Assembly: GCF_000340215.1 (NCBI RefSeq)
Contig: NW_006921542.1
Coordinates: 1,082,267-1,146,266, forward strand
From: Pseudocercospora fijiensis CIRAD86
Taxonomy: Eukaryota > Ascomycota > Dothideomycetes > Mycosphaerellales > Mycosphaerellaceae
Direction: 5' to 3'
Length of the DNA stretch: 64,000 nt
Shown here one piece after another: positions 51,601 to 64,000 of this stretch. Positions within the stretch are counted from its first letter, which is position 1. Each line of letters begins with the position of its first letter. The notes beneath the pieces are model-generated. The model did no database searches. It had not been told where the DNA came from and was given only the letters and a program-made list of their open reading frames with translations. The translations under genes were made by a program, and so were the position numbers.

Positions 51601-54600
51601 GTCGCTACTATAGGTTACTATAGTAGCGTATAGTACGTATAAAGACTACTCGACTATACCCTACGGGAATTCGGCGATATAGCGAATAGGTATATTAACG
51701 ATATAGTTCTCGGCTCGGTAGACCTAGAGTCCTACCGAGATTTACTTAATCGCGTATTTAAAAAAATAGATAAGATACGGTTTAGCTTAGAACTAGGAAA
51801 GGCGTTCTTAGGTTTCCCCTCTATAAAAATCCTAGATAGAGAAGTAGACGGAAAAGGCTTCGTAATATAGGCGGATCGACTCGTAGTACTACGAGAATTA
51901 GAAAAACCTACTAACGCTAAATAACTTAAGCAATATCTCGGACTAGTAGGCTACCTTAGGTCTATAGTACTATACTACGGAAGAATTACCCTACCGCTAT
52001 AATAGGCGAAAGTCGCGGCTATAAAGGATTATTAGGCTACCTAAACGAAAGGAGGCAAGCGACGCGCTTAAATACGAGGCGCGCGCCTCTAATAGACTAA
52101 CGAAATAAATACCGCTTAGGAAATTATATAGTCGATATAGTCGGAAGAGTACTAAGGGTTTCTTTAGTATTTTAACCCTAAGTCTATCCTCTATATCGAC
52201 GTTAATATATCTAAGGAATTCGGAATTAGGGTAATATACTACTAGGTCTACGGAGACTTAGGTATAGAATATAAGGAGCCCGAACTAGTAACTCGTAGAG
52301 ACGATATAGTTTCGGATTTCGTTAATAGTACTATCTAGTTACGGAGATCTAAGCAATTCCCGCGTAATAGACTTAAGGTCTTAGGATTTACTAGCTATAT
52401 ACTTACCGGGGCCGAAGCCCGCTACTAGCCTATAGAACTCGAATTATTCGGGATAGTATAGGCAATTAAGAGGGCCTCTTATATAGTAGATTCCGCGCTA
52501 AAGACTATCGTAGTTACCGACTATAGTATAGTTACGGCGATAGCGAAAAAGATATAGATCGTAACGACGGTATCTACGGCTAGCCTTAACCGCCGAATTA
52601 TCTAAGCCGCGGTATATATTTCCTAGTTTATAAACCTCGATATTATTTATAGGCCGGATAGGAATTATATCGCTCCCGATATACTCTCCCGACTATAAGG
52701 CGCGAGCTCTCCTAATCGATATAACCTTAATATAAGCGGCCTCGACGAGATTCCCGCGATATTAGTAAGGGCGCCGATATTAGAAATACTACGAAACCCT
52801 ACGTCTATTAACAATGTCGGGAGTAGCGTAGAAAAGGTATATATTATAGAAAGATTTAGACGAGATACGAACGATACCTAGAATCGGCCTATACTAAAGA
52901 CCGGTACTATACCTCCTTACTTAGATCCTAGGTCGCGATTCTTAGCCCTTCCTAACTTCTATCTAAGCGTTCCTATTCTTCCTACTATAGCGTTAGTTAA
53001 TATAGTATCCCTATTTAGGATCGACTATACTAAGTATTTTCTTTCGCAACTCGATAGATATAAATACTAGGCCTACGATAAGATCCCCGTATTTTTCTAT
53101 AGTCTCCGGAGATAGCCTAGCTATTATATTAAAACGGTTATATCGCTATCCGACGACTTTAAGACTTAGCTAAGATAGGCTTATTAGGAAGACCGCCCGT
53201 AGAGACGTTTACTTTCCGTCCTCTAGTCTATTAAGATAGCGTATATATAGGAATAGTAGCCTTAGCCGGATCGAATATTAAACCGCTAGGCGAGGAGGAG
53301 GTAAAAGCGCAAGCGAGATAGAGAGCTTAAGCGAAGGTCCGCGTACCTCGAAGCCGCCTAGCGGAAAGATAATAGCTAAATACTATAGGTCTATCCTAAG
53401 GCAACGCCCGGCTACCTCCTAAAACCGCCTTCTTTCTACTTTTCGGAAGATATAGCCGCTCGTAGTATATAGAACGCGCTTAAAAAACTAGACGACGTTC
53501 CTATAGACTTAAAGTCCTTATATAGTATTAGATTCTTTCGGGAAGACGGCCTTATCTACTACGTCGACCTAATTTTATATTACTCTCGATTATATATTCT
53601 TTTCGCCCTTACTTACGAGATCTTTAAGATAGCGTACGACCTAAGGTATTATACGGGATTCTAGCGTACGCTCGATCGGGTTAACGCTAGTTTCTATATT
53701 AGGAACTATCGTCGATATTTAGAGCGATATATCGATTAGTATAAGATATATAAGGCGAACTAATCGACTCGGTATAAGCCCTACGGCTAGCTTAACTTAA
53801 TAGACTCGAAGTATCGACTTCCTATAGACGTCTAAACGGTAGATTAGATTATAGGACTCCTACCTACTAACGAAGGTTTTAATACGCTCCTTATAGTTAT
53901 CTATAAGAAATCTAAGCGAGTTTTACTACTTCCTAGGAAATACTAGTAGACTATAGAAACGTAGGTAGCCTAATACCTTATATCTATCTAAGAACGATCT
54001 TAGCGGGTTACTAAGGTATTTATTTGCGACTAGGACCCTAAATAGCTATCTAAATTTTTTACTACGATAATAAAGCTACTAGATATATCGATCCTCGCCT
54101 TTATAGCGTACTACCTATAGACCGACGGCTAGTCTAAACGTATAAATTAGACCGTAGAAATCGCTATACGGTATTTCGTTATAGCTAATCCGGACGCGTA
54201 GTAGATAGACGTCCTACCCTCCCTTATATCCTACCTTAGGAGCGTTAAAAATACGAGTACCGGCGTCTCGCTTAACGAGATACTTTTCGGATTCGATTTC
54301 AATATAGACGCTTTTATCGGGCTTCGAGAATTGTAGCTAAAGGACTACGTAACGCTACGATAGCAATTTCGTAATATAGCTAAAGAATCGATAGCCTTTA
54401 TAGCGGTAGATATAAAACACCGCTACGATACTAAGTATTAGTATATATTCTTCGAGCTAGGAGACTACGCTATACTTAGGCTATATTATAGATATCGCGT
54501 ATACGATTAGGCTTATCGTAAGTATAGTAACTAAGCTATAGGTCCCTTTAAGATTAAGAGGAGAATAGGCAAATTAGCCTACGAGCTTAAGCTACCGTAA

Positions 54601-55690
54601 TTAGTTAAGTTCTATCTAATCGTATCTATAGCGTAGTTAGAGCTAGCCCCGAACCTAGTAAAGGACCCGTTCGTAAGGCTATACGACCGCATTCTCGTAC
54701 CGATAGACCTATAGTCTAAGCAACCGGTAATAACTCCGGAACGTATTTTAGGGAAGCGTAGTTCTAGAGGGAGAACGGAATATCTAGTTAAATAGAAGGA
54801 CGAGTAGCTAATAATAAATAAACAGATCCGGATAGACGACCTTCTAGAGAGTAACGCTTACCTAATCGACTAGTTCGAGGACTCTTAATTTACGGATAGA
54901 TAGATTAACTAGATAAAGCTATCCCTAATATTACGAAAGCCTATATAGGTCGCGCCGATAGTAAAGCGACTCTAGTCTAACGATACTAAAGAGGAATAGC
55001 TACGGCGAGATACGTAGCCTATAAGACGCTAGCCGCTAAGAGGAGGTAGAAGGCCGAACTACGCGGAAGATAGCGACTATAAGTCTATTAAGACGGTTAC
55101 CTAATCCGACGCCTAGGAAGCGTAAATAGGTTAGTCGGCTACTAATATAGACCCGAACCGGCTAACTTCGCTAGCTAGTAAAAATACTACGTTAAGCGAA
55201 TCGACTAGCTCCGACATATATCGCTCCCGCGATAGCGGCAACTACGGCGCCCTAAAATAGGCTAAGACCTTAGGTCTACTAACCGTATCTAACGCTAGAT
55301 CGCGTAAACTAAAGGCTAAGGCGCTTATCCTAATAGTAAGACGCCTTACTAAGGAGGAAATCTAGCGGTAGCAAGATACTCCTACCCTACTAAATACGTA
55401 GATAGGGGCATATCGTAGGATCCTCCGTAACGATACCTTACCGTCCTTTTTTACTATACTACGTTTCCCTCTAATTACTACGAATTAGTACCTCGACCTA
55501 TAGCTATAGGTTTTTCCCCCGTTAGGAGAAATCTAAGAAGTTTCTAGGAGAATTACTTAAATAGATCTTATACGTATTATAGACCTAGATATCGGGCCTA
55601 AGATACTACTCTATCCTTCTCCCGTACCCTTACTTTCTAGCTATTCTAGCGCCTTCTATCTATTAGATATACGCGGCTAGAATAAGGTTT
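45631..55690 (+). mobile_element. Large Ty3/gypsy element C: gag-like, protease, RT, RNase H, integrase
   Basis: A long + frame with TAG/TAA interruptions runs from about 46,050. It begins with a long N-terminal region rich in charged and Asn/Thr stretches (about 46,050-47,560). A capsid-like part follows (TRLDIAIQAGEYLVAILYLL, about 47,960-48,400). The protease-like site FKRICLDTSTKVSIID lies at about 50,005. RT (51,260-51,960) has KPRVVIDIRGLNSI, YKYISIIDIRSIFYQF and RYINDIVLGS, where the usual YxDD is YIND. RNase H is at 52,185-52,600 (LYIDVNISKEFGI; VVTDYS). Integrase is at 53,570-54,220 (VDQIIGLL, ICDQDPK, TDGxSKRINxTVEIA), where the catalytic Glu position reads Lys. A C-terminal extension of about 250 residues continues to about 55,690. 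No LTR pair was found. Pol is clearly gypsy, but the catalytic oddities and great length are unusual. Confidence 0.8.
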
Positions 55691-56436
55691 GCGTACCCGC
55701 GCGACTATTACTAACGCGGTACGTAGAAGCTCGGACTATATCGCCGAAGTAATATTTCAACTATCGCTCGGATTAACGATAATAATAATATATATAGCTA
55801 TAAGGCGTAATAATATATATAGCTACGAGGCGTATAACTATAGCTATTTATATTATAGCAACGTTAAACAAGCATTATAAGAAGTATTACTATTATAGCC
55901 GGCGGGTCGAAGCTTTAGTTAAAGCGCGGCGCGACGATATTCGGCTAGGAAGATATACCTCTACTAGAATATACGCCTCTACTAGGCGGTACCTCTAAAA
56001 CGCTACCGTCCGGCTAGGTAACGATATCGCTATAGCGCGGCGAAGATTCCGAAGGAATAGAAAAGAGTAATAGAGTTAAGAATAGAGAGAATCCTAAGGC
56101 TATAGAAATAGATAGAAAAGATAGTAATAAAAACTATAAGGAAAACAGAGGACGGGAGCCTATTCCCGAGAATAAAGAGAATAAGAATAAAGAGAATAAA
56201 AACGAAGAAAATAAAAATAAAAAAACTAATAATAAGGAAGGGGAGCCTATTCCTAGAACTAAGAATAAGGATGCTACTAGAAATAGGGGAAATCCCGAGG
56301 ATAGTTAATCTACTACTTTAAATAATAGGGGAGTAGTAGTAAGGTAGGCTATACCTACTAATAGGGAAGAGTAAGGATAGGATAACGATAAGGCTAAGAA
56401 AGAGGTTTCTAATAATAGCGGAGAAGAAGAGTAGGG
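55691..56436 (+). other. Low-complexity region between gypsy C pol and the following frame
   Basis: Lys/Asn/Glu-coding text (AATAAAGAGAATAAGAATAA-like runs at 56,160-56,260) and two short 'GGGGAGCCTATTCC' blocks. The open frame at 55,689-55,880 is not RIP-broken but shows no domain; it may be chance. Confidence 0.5.
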
Positions 56437-59400
56437 TTAGTAGGCTACTAAGAGATAGGCGCCTAAGACGAAGCGTCTTATTATCGCGCTACCTAAGCTA
56501 GGCGAAATCCTACGTATACCGTACCTAGACAAGGTACCGAGGTTTTCTAATATACTCTCGTATATCGATAGGGCTAGGTATAAGGCTAACGCCGTCTCGG
56601 ACGTACTAGGTATACTAGTACGTTCTATTAACGGTATAATACAGCGCGAATACAAACTCCTATATAAGATTATAACGAATAGTAGGCCGGAAAAGGCTTT
56701 AGTACTATAGTTACCCGTAGCTCCTATCTACGCCGAGCGGTATATAGCTTTCGGCACTCCTCGAATTAAGTATACGCTTATACCTTAGGTCTATAAGACG
56801 ATTAGCGCCTTAGGTAATCGCCTATATTATACCTTAGAGACTAGCTATAACGCCGACGCGCTATACTATTACGATACCTACGATTAGTAGGGTCGCGAAC
56901 GCCTCGACCTCTACGAATAGAAGCTTCGCGATAGTATAGAGACTAAGGCTAGACGCTAGGTCTATCGTAAGGAATTAAGAGAAGAGGGCCTTAAAGACGA
57001 TAGCTATAAGGCCCTATAGATCGAATCGGAGACAAAGGGCGAGCGCGCTACGCGTCTCGCCGATATTAAGAAGGCTTCGAAGGCTAAGCTCGACTAGTAT
57101 AAGAGGAAGTTTAGAAAAAAGGATAATAAGGGCCGCGACGTATATAGTAACTACCTCTAGCCGGACCTCGCCTCTTTTAAGGACGAGTACGATTTCGACG
57201 CCGACGACGAGAAGCCTACCTAAGCTAGGAAGAAGGCTATCCTCGGCGCGCGTATAATACTATAGGCGGATTAGCTTATCGATATTTTACCTAATAGACT
57301 AGCGGTATACCTCGTATCGGTCTAGCTATTATATTTTAGCCTTAACGAATTTAAGATAGCGCTTATTAACCCGGATTCTATATATAGTTCCGAAAAGTAC
57401 GTAAATTAGTAATACGCCCCTCCCGGCGAATAGCCTAAGGCGATTTAGAAGAGTACGGGCGAGATCTACCCTTCTAGATAGATAAGGAAAGGCTAGAGCG
57501 GACCGAAAAACCCTTACTACGGTACTAACGTACGCTTACTCGAGTAGGCGACCGCTAGTAATAAGCTACTATACGATATTAACAAAGGCGATTTCTCTAT
57601 AAATAACTCGATCTTATACGCCCCTAAGGCTCTAGAGGACCTTACGATACCGGACTACGCTATCCTAAGATACGAGCGGGACAGTCTCGCTTACGTAACG
57701 GCTTTTTAGAAGATTTACTAAAGCGAAATAACGCCTATTACCGTCGCCTACTACGCGCTAGTATACTAGGTTATAAAAGGAGTATACTACCTCGCAAACT
57801 ATATAGAGGTAGTAAGTTGTTTCGCTAGACTAATCGCCGATATAGTCGAGCGTTATAAGGCAGATCTAAGGTAGAGAATTGTCGCCGACCTCGAGTCTAT
57901 CTACGATATCTTCCCTAAACCCTACTTAGCGCTAATTCTTTAGGGCGAACAGCTAAGAATATAGCGCTCGATATATATATAGCTAATCGCGGCGCTTATA
58001 GATAACGAGAAGTAGTAATTAGAATACGGCGATATTACTAGGGATTTCGAGCGCGTTATCCGTAACTTTTAGATATAGTTAGGCCGTTTCCCGCTAGGCC
58101 TACGCGCCCTACTAATAGACCTAATATTAAGTCTTATACTAGCTACCTAAGGCATAATCTTTTAGGATATTCCTTTAGCCTACTACGAAGAAAAGGCTAA
58201 GGCGATAACGAAAGATAGATGCTAACGCCTAGCGATACTACTATATCCCGACTATATAAAGTAGAAGAAAGCAATCGACTAGAGGATATCTATATAAACT
58301 AAGAAATTTAAGGCTAAACTCTAAGAATAGAAGGCCTAGGAGTAGGCCGACGTAAAGGCTTAGAAAGTAGCCTAGAAAGCCGCGAAAGTATAGAAGGCCG
58401 CCTCTACCTCGATAGCTAGAAAGCGTAAGGATACGCCTACGTCGGCCCTAACTACCGCTAAAAAGGCTAAGTCTACTAAAGCCGATAATAGTAGAGCCGA
58501 CCCGCTAACTACTACTAAAAAGGCTAAGTCGACTAAAGCCGACCCGCTAACTGCTACTAAAAAGGCTAAGTCTACTAAAGCCGACGATAGCAAAGCCGAC
58601 CTAAGTACCGGGAAAGGCAAATCTATAAAGGCGCCCGCCGGGAAGGCCGTAATAGTAGGAAAGGCTAAGTCTACTAAAGCGCAAACCGCGGCGCCGGAGA
58701 AAGTAACCGGTAAGGGCAATTTAGACTCGAGCAAGCCTATAACTTATATAGACGAGGAAATCTTACCTATAGACGCCGCCGTTTACGTAGAACTACCTTC
58801 CTAAGGGCTCCTTACGGATTCGACGATCCGCCTCCCTATAAGCTATTTCGACTTTCCGAGACTTATAATAGCTTTCCGTAACGTAGACTTAGGGCGGGTA
58901 CTATCCGGTAATAAGCTACGTCTATTAAGGGAATAGGAGAAGGATTTCATCCGCCGCTTAGTAGCTTTTTACGAACTTAATACCGATACTAGCTAGCTTA
59001 TCTTCGCGATATTCCTAAACGAAGAATAGAAAGCCTACCTCTACTATCTAATACTAGTCGCGTTAAATTTCAACTACGAGTACGGAAACATTTACTTCTA
59101 GGTCTCTTAATACTAGTATCCGCTTAAGATAAAATCGAGAAGATTAGTAAAACCGACCCTTTCTTAAATCGAGATTTCGTTACTAGTATATCTAGAAACG
59201 ATAAAGACGTAGATATAAACGCTTTCCGCAACTAGACGAACTAGATACTAAGTTACGCCCCTAAGTAAATAATAAACGTTATTTAGTAAAACGGCGACCG
59301 CTTAATACTTTACCTAATAAGTAAGCTCCTTATATCGGCGGTATCCTTACTATTAAAGGCCGCTATCCTTCGGCACTAGATAAAGGCGCTCGTTCTAATA

Positions 59401-60480
59401 GACGAGAATAACGAAATCTAGCCTATACCCTAAGCGACTATCGTTTACTATAAGGGAGATAACGACGTTAGATAGCTACTTAAGTACTTCGCGTAGGAAC
59501 TCGACGACCGAAGCGGCGGACGCCTACTATAGCAAATCGCGACTAAGGATAACGGATACTCTAGGTCTACTATAGACAATACGTTTCGGCCCTCTAGGGA
59601 GGATGTTCCCGATAAGCTCGAGGCCGTAAAATAGCTATATTTCGCGGAGCTAATATATACCCGTTCCGTAAAGATAGTCTAGTAAATTCCGCCGGAGCCT
59701 ACGTCTATCGACGATAGCCGTACCTTACTAATCGAGGCGATACGCGACTATAGATAGGACGACGACGCCTTTTAGAAGGTATTAGCTACGTTATAAGGAA
59801 ATTAGTAGGAGGATACCGACCCGTAAGAATTTAAGTAATACGTCGGCCTCCTTATAAGAGCCGTCGGCGACGCGCTCGAAGATAGCGGCTACGATTAAGT
59901 AATAGACGACGAAGACCTCGCCGAACTAGACGCCGACGAGAGGTTATAGTACGAGAGATATATCGCGCTATATTAGAAGTTCGGTACCGCGTTTACCTAA
60001 CTACTAGAAGAGAATTAAAAAGAGGTTATAGACTACGGTAACTAATTCGACTAGGAAGGTATAGCCTAGGACGGCAAATTCGACCCTACTAACCTTAAGG
60101 ATATTATAGAGTTTATAAATATACTCGCCGATTTCTAGTTAGAAGACGGCACTATTAAATACGATAACGAAGACGAGCCGACCCTAAGTCTACCCCTAAT
60201 TATCGATTCTATCTAGCGTATATCTAAAGAACCTAACTCCGCTACGAATACGATTAAGGCTATAAAAGACCTACCGCTACTATAGTACCTTAGATAAGAG
60301 GAAAGCGACCTTTTTAAACTACTTACTACGCTCTATAGATTAGTACGACCGAGCGGCGATAAGGGCCTATATAAGGCGCTCGGAAAACTTACCGTAGAGA
60401 CTTTTAATAGTCTATATCCTACTAATAAGAAAAAGGGCCTCCGCTTTCTAGAACTGCGCCCTCTATAGTAAGGAGAACCC
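56437..60480 (+). pseudogene. Unidentified large reading frame 3' of gypsy C, RIP-mutated
   Basis: A + frame of roughly 1,340 codons can be read with only TAG/TAA as breaks. That indicates a real former protein. The first third has segments such as IPYLDKVPRFSNILSYIDRA and NRLYYTLETSYNADALYYYD. A charged helical stretch follows (about 56,890-57,110), then APPGE..., YALVYxVIKGVYYLANYIE and an Arg/Glu-rich part. A Lys-rich repeat tail lies at 58,430-58,710, and after it an acidic C-terminal half (many Asp/Glu, 59,700-60,200). No domain is recognised: no RT, integrase, transposase, helicase or zinc finger motif was seen. It follows gypsy C on the same strand, so it may be an extra ORF of that element or an adjacent unknown element. 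Confidence 0.55.
58430..58710 (+). repeat. Lys-rich peptide repeats (AKKAKSTKAD type)
   Basis: At least four copies of an AAGGCTAAGTCTACTAAAGC-type block code for KKAKSTKAD units separated by short linkers. The tail resembles linker-histone tails in composition. An open frame on the opposite strand (58,372-58,734) is its shadow. Confidence 0.75.
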
Positions 60481-61740
60481 GATAACGAGCATCCTAGAGA
60501 CCCCGCAGTTAGCGAATAGTAGTGCTTCTTATACTCTCGCGCGTTAACGACCTAGCTAGAGGAAATAGGATATTAAGCATTAGCGGGCAAGGAAGAATTA
60601 GGATAGCGAGACGAAAAATAGGGGCGTATAGCCTAAAATCTCTTTTATTATATATATAGATACTAAGTCTACTGTCCGCGTAGTATTAGCTAGTAACCGG
60701 CCCTATACCTATAGGCTAGTTTTAAGCCTATATAAGAGGCCTCCTTCTATAGAGTAGACAGATTATCAACCTCGTATAGTATATTGTTTATATTACACTT
60801 CTATAATGCCTATATTGTAGGGCTCTAGTTATTAGCCTAAGCGATAGTCTCGTTATCCTATCTTACTAAACATAGCTGCCTATATTGCTATAGGTTATAT
60901 TACCCTCGGTAGCCTATACTATTGCTACAAGTAGTAGTAGTAGTATTAGTTTCCGTCCTTTATTAGAGCCGAAGGTAGGGCTATCTCTTTATATCTAATA
61001 GGTTCGGGTGTATTAAAGGTAGTCTCTAGGCACGAATAGCTATAACCGAAGCGAGGGCACGACAAGAGCCTACGATACGGACGATACCGAAGTATCTTAA
61101 GGGGCCGTTACGATAAGTAGAGAAACCTCTTAACGAGGGCATCGCTTTAACCCCGAAAAGCTACAAACCCTTAAGACTGTTATAGCTTAGGGCCTAGTCT
61201 ATAACTATAGCTAGCTTCTAAGGACTCGGCTCCGGGTCGAAGACCTATTTAGTACCGCTTGCTCGAGATAAGCTACCGCCCGCCTAAGGAGAAGATAGAC
61301 TAATTACCTATCGGCCTTGCTTAGTTTGCTAAGACTATCTATACGATAGCAATTTCTAGATTACAGGTCGGATGCCTAGACAGTTCCCCTATTAACCGGG
61401 TAGATTGTTTCGGGATTCGCTACCTCGTTTAGATAGTACTTAGCCTTCTACTAGAAAAAGAAGGTCCCCGCCCCCCCTACCTAGCTAAAGGAGATAATAA
61501 TAGTTAGTAAAGTAGCTAGTTTCTAGGATCTAGGTATGAATAGAGATTGCAGTTCCTTCCTCCGAGCGGCTTTTGTCTAAATTTACTAAATTAAAGCTCC
61601 TAGGGGTGTCTAGGCGACCCCTAGGAGGCTAAACTCTAATGCTACCCCGGGGGTAATATTAGAAGAAAACAGCCTAGCACACTATTTTCTCGTATAGCAA
61701 CATCGAAACAAACCTACAATATATACTAAAAACACTTTCC
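60481..61740 (+). mobile_element. LTR and leader of gypsy element D
   Basis: A promoter-like stretch (CTATATAAGAGGCCTCC, about 60,730-60,746, followed by a purine/pyrimidine start region and AGACAGATTATCAACC) is typical of a fungal LTR. A leader without clear coding content separates it from the gag frame. LTR ends were not determined. Near 60,497 the string AGACCCCGCAGT, as at the hAT 5' ends, also occurs. Confidence 0.55.
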
Positions 61741-64000
61741 TATAGCATTTTATTTCAACTACTTTACAATAATCGAATAAGCTCTAGCGAAAGCGAGTAT
61801 TACGAATTAGCGGAATCTTCGGAATCTAATAACCTACCGGACTCTATTAACGAAGAAATTAGGCGACGACTAGTTATTATAAGCGCTATCGAACTAGGGG
61901 CTGTCGAGCCTTCTACGTCCGAGGCCCTCTATAATGTCGTTATAAAGATAATTTAAGGGCAAACTAACCTTCTCCGTTAGAATAGGCGTCGCCCGCTAGA
62001 GCTAGGAAGCAGTAGGAACCCTTTGTTCGAAGGGTAGAACGCTACGGCGTACGCAGAACGCTTTAAGGACAACTTAGCCGAGTACGGACTCGAAGAGGAG
62101 TCGGACTAGTATAAGGTCCGGTCCCTTACGAGGACTACTATTACTAAGCTTTACCGAACCCTTAGAACCCTAGTTAGCTACCTAGAAAAGGACGACAAGT
62201 CTAATACCGACTAGGAGGTCTTTAAGTAGGCCTTTATAAGGGAGTATCGGGATCGCGACAGCCGTCGTATTAAAGGTAGTCGTATATAGCTTAAGAACCT
62301 CTATATAGAGAGGCGCACCGAAGATAACGACCTAAAGGAGTACGTCCGCGAGTTTGTTAAGTTAGCGGACGGCATCGACTAGTAGGACCTCGAGAATTCT
62401 TAGAGAACGAGGCTGCTCCTTAAAGGGTTGCCGTAGTCTACGGCTAAGCGTATCTTCCGTCGCTACAAGCTTAGCGAAGCTAATCCCGAGACCTTTAGGA
62501 AGTACAAAGAGGTCCTAGAGGCTATTAAGGACGACATTAACAGCTCCGCTAACGTAAAGAAGTTCATTTACGGCGAGGACCGGAATAACCTAGCCTAGGT
62601 AAGGAACGATACCTCGGGAACTAGAGGGCCTAAGTTTCTTCCTAAATCGCAAAGTAGTCCTAGTACCGTAACTCCTACTATTACTAAGCATTCTTAGGAC
62701 GTTGCGGACTTAGCTAAATCCCTAGCCTAGCTCAACCTTAATACGAAAGCACTATAGCGAGTTAGGGAGGTCCTTAATACTAGCATACTAAAGGATATGC
62801 TACTAGTCTACTAGGTCTCCGATCCTAACTACCCTAAGGCCCCTTTAGTTAACGTCTACGCTATACGGAAGATCTATTCTAACTTGGATAGCAAGTGCTA
62901 GATATACGGCGGTTTTAAATATATTCAATTAGACTACCCTATCTAGAAGGAGCTTCTTAAGAGGAAGCTCGTTATATAAGTAAATAGTCGGTTCTACTAT
63001 ACCGATACCGGCGACAAGATTAACTTCGAGTGGGATCGTAGAGCTCCGAAGCTACCTTAACTTAGGAGTCTTCTAGAGAAGAAGTATAGTAGCAAGATCG
63101 AGTTTAAGGATACTAGGAATAGTACCCTCGCCGCTATTGCTAAACGAGAAACTTAGAAGGTTAGGGCAAAACAGGTTAAGGAGCGGAGCAGTAATAGTAC
63201 TACTAAGCCTATTAAAGTTAACTTTGTGTCTTAGGACCCGGACGCAGTTACTAATGTTTACGCGGTTACTAAGAATAGTGTAGATGTCTACGCTACTACA
63301 AGGTCCTAAACCTAGTCCTAGGGCAAGGGTAAGAGCCCGCAGAACCCTACCCGCCCTAGTACGGCAGCCCCTACTAGGATACTTAAGAAGTAGGCAGCTA
63401 ACAAGGCTAAGAAACAGCGAGAATTAGTCGCTAAGACTAAAACACTCTAGACAGCTAAAGACCGTAAAACCCGAGCTAGTACAGCTACTCCGGAGGTACT
63501 AGAAACTCTAGATATCGATATAGAGGATACTACTACCGACCTTAGTAGTACCCTAGGCCTAGCTAACCCGCCGGCCTATAAGCGAAAGTTAGCCGACCTA
63601 AAGAGCTTTCGCTTTAATAGGTATATAAAGAAGTATAGTGCCGGGCCTACTAACTCTTACGATATAAAGGCAAATGCTCTCTTCTAGGCTTTATAGTTCC
63701 TAGACCTTAAGTCTAACGTATCTATAGGGGAGCTTCTAGTATACGGTTTGCCTACTAACCTATTCTAGAGCCGGATTCCTAACGATGCAACCTTTATAAA
63801 AGACCTTGTAGCCCTCCGACGCAAATAGGGGCGAGAGGACTATATCGACGTCTCTTCCCTATAGTTCCTTCCTGAATTTTTAGGGGCCTAGGAGTTAGCA
63901 GAAGGCGAATTAGTAACCTACGAGAGCTAGGAGACTATCGATAATACTAATAAAGAGGGGATTAAGGAGATAGGCCGAGGGGATAATAATAATGCCGACT
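61741..64000 (+). mobile_element. Ty3/gypsy element D: gag and start of pol, RIP-mutated
   Basis: The + frame carries a gypsy capsid-type block, NPLFEGxNATAYAERFKDNL (about 62,020-62,080), with EYVREFVKLADGID (about 62,340). A zinc knuckle at about 62,897-62,945 reads SKCxIYGGFKYIxLDYP, where the C-x2-C-x4-H-x4-C residues are Cys/Tyr/Tyr/Tyr, as expected for TGC>TAC and CAT>TAT. A Lys/Thr/Ala-rich linker follows, then a region reading LSSTLGLANPPAYKRKLADLKSF and a probable protease-proximal stretch. The element continues beyond the window. Confidence 0.78.

Noticed and set aside
58372..58734. 120-codon - strand frame with Ala/Leu/Val repeats
   Set aside because: Antisense shadow of the Lys-rich repeats on the + strand.

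Overview
The window is nuclear DNA of a filamentous ascomycete, and most of it is transposon-derived sequence that has been heavily hit by repeat-induced point mutation (RIP). Nearly everywhere the dinucleotides CA and TG are almost absent while CG is retained and TA is in excess. Old reading frames can still be followed because they are interrupted only by TAG and TAA (former CAG, CAA, TGG) and show His>Tyr, Cys>Tyr and Gln>stop changes. This is the pattern expected of CpA-directed RIP. A Dothideomycete is a reasonable guess, but the species cannot be read from the sequence.

Layout. 1-350: remnant resembling the C-terminal lobe of an SNF2-type helicase. 2,162-3,350: RIP-mutated Argonaute (PAZ, linker 2, part of Piwi) with a foldback element at its left edge, followed by a second partial copy of its 3' end. 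3,802-4,236: assembly gap. 6,600-10,340: Plavaka/KDZ-like DNA transposase on the + strand. 10,670-11,690: GATC-rich inverted arrays and a 361-bp tandem duplication. 11,700-18,383: hAT transposon on the - strand, with a histone H3-like gene of about 213 codons at its 3' side. 20,711-24,175: nuclear insertion of mitochondrial DNA (NUMT) carrying nad6. 24,176-27,464: Ty3/gypsy integrase half and an LTR. 28,821-29,205: small inverted-repeat element.

29,456-32,465 is the only unmutated island. It has normal base composition, one intact four-exon gene that I do not recognise (30,659-31,855, 318 residues), a pyrimidine-rich promoter and a 111-bp tandem repeat. RIP-mutated sequence resumes immediately on both sides.

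35,180-37,162: Ty1/copia RT-RNase H on the - strand. 37,163-40,669: gypsy LTR-gag-pol on the + strand, cut by a second hAT copy (40,670-45,630, + strand), which is itself cut by a very large gypsy element (from about 45,631). Beyond the pol of that element lies a frame of about 4 kb of unknown function (56,437-60,480). 60,481-64,000: the start of another gypsy element (LTR, leader, gag).

The only gene likely to work is the one in the island. The most notable content is the set of chromatin and RNA-silencing relatives (Argonaute, H3-like histone, SNF2-like helicase) decaying inside the transposon-rich DNA that such proteins normally control. Transposon boundaries are approximate, and the family calls rest on motifs read by eye.
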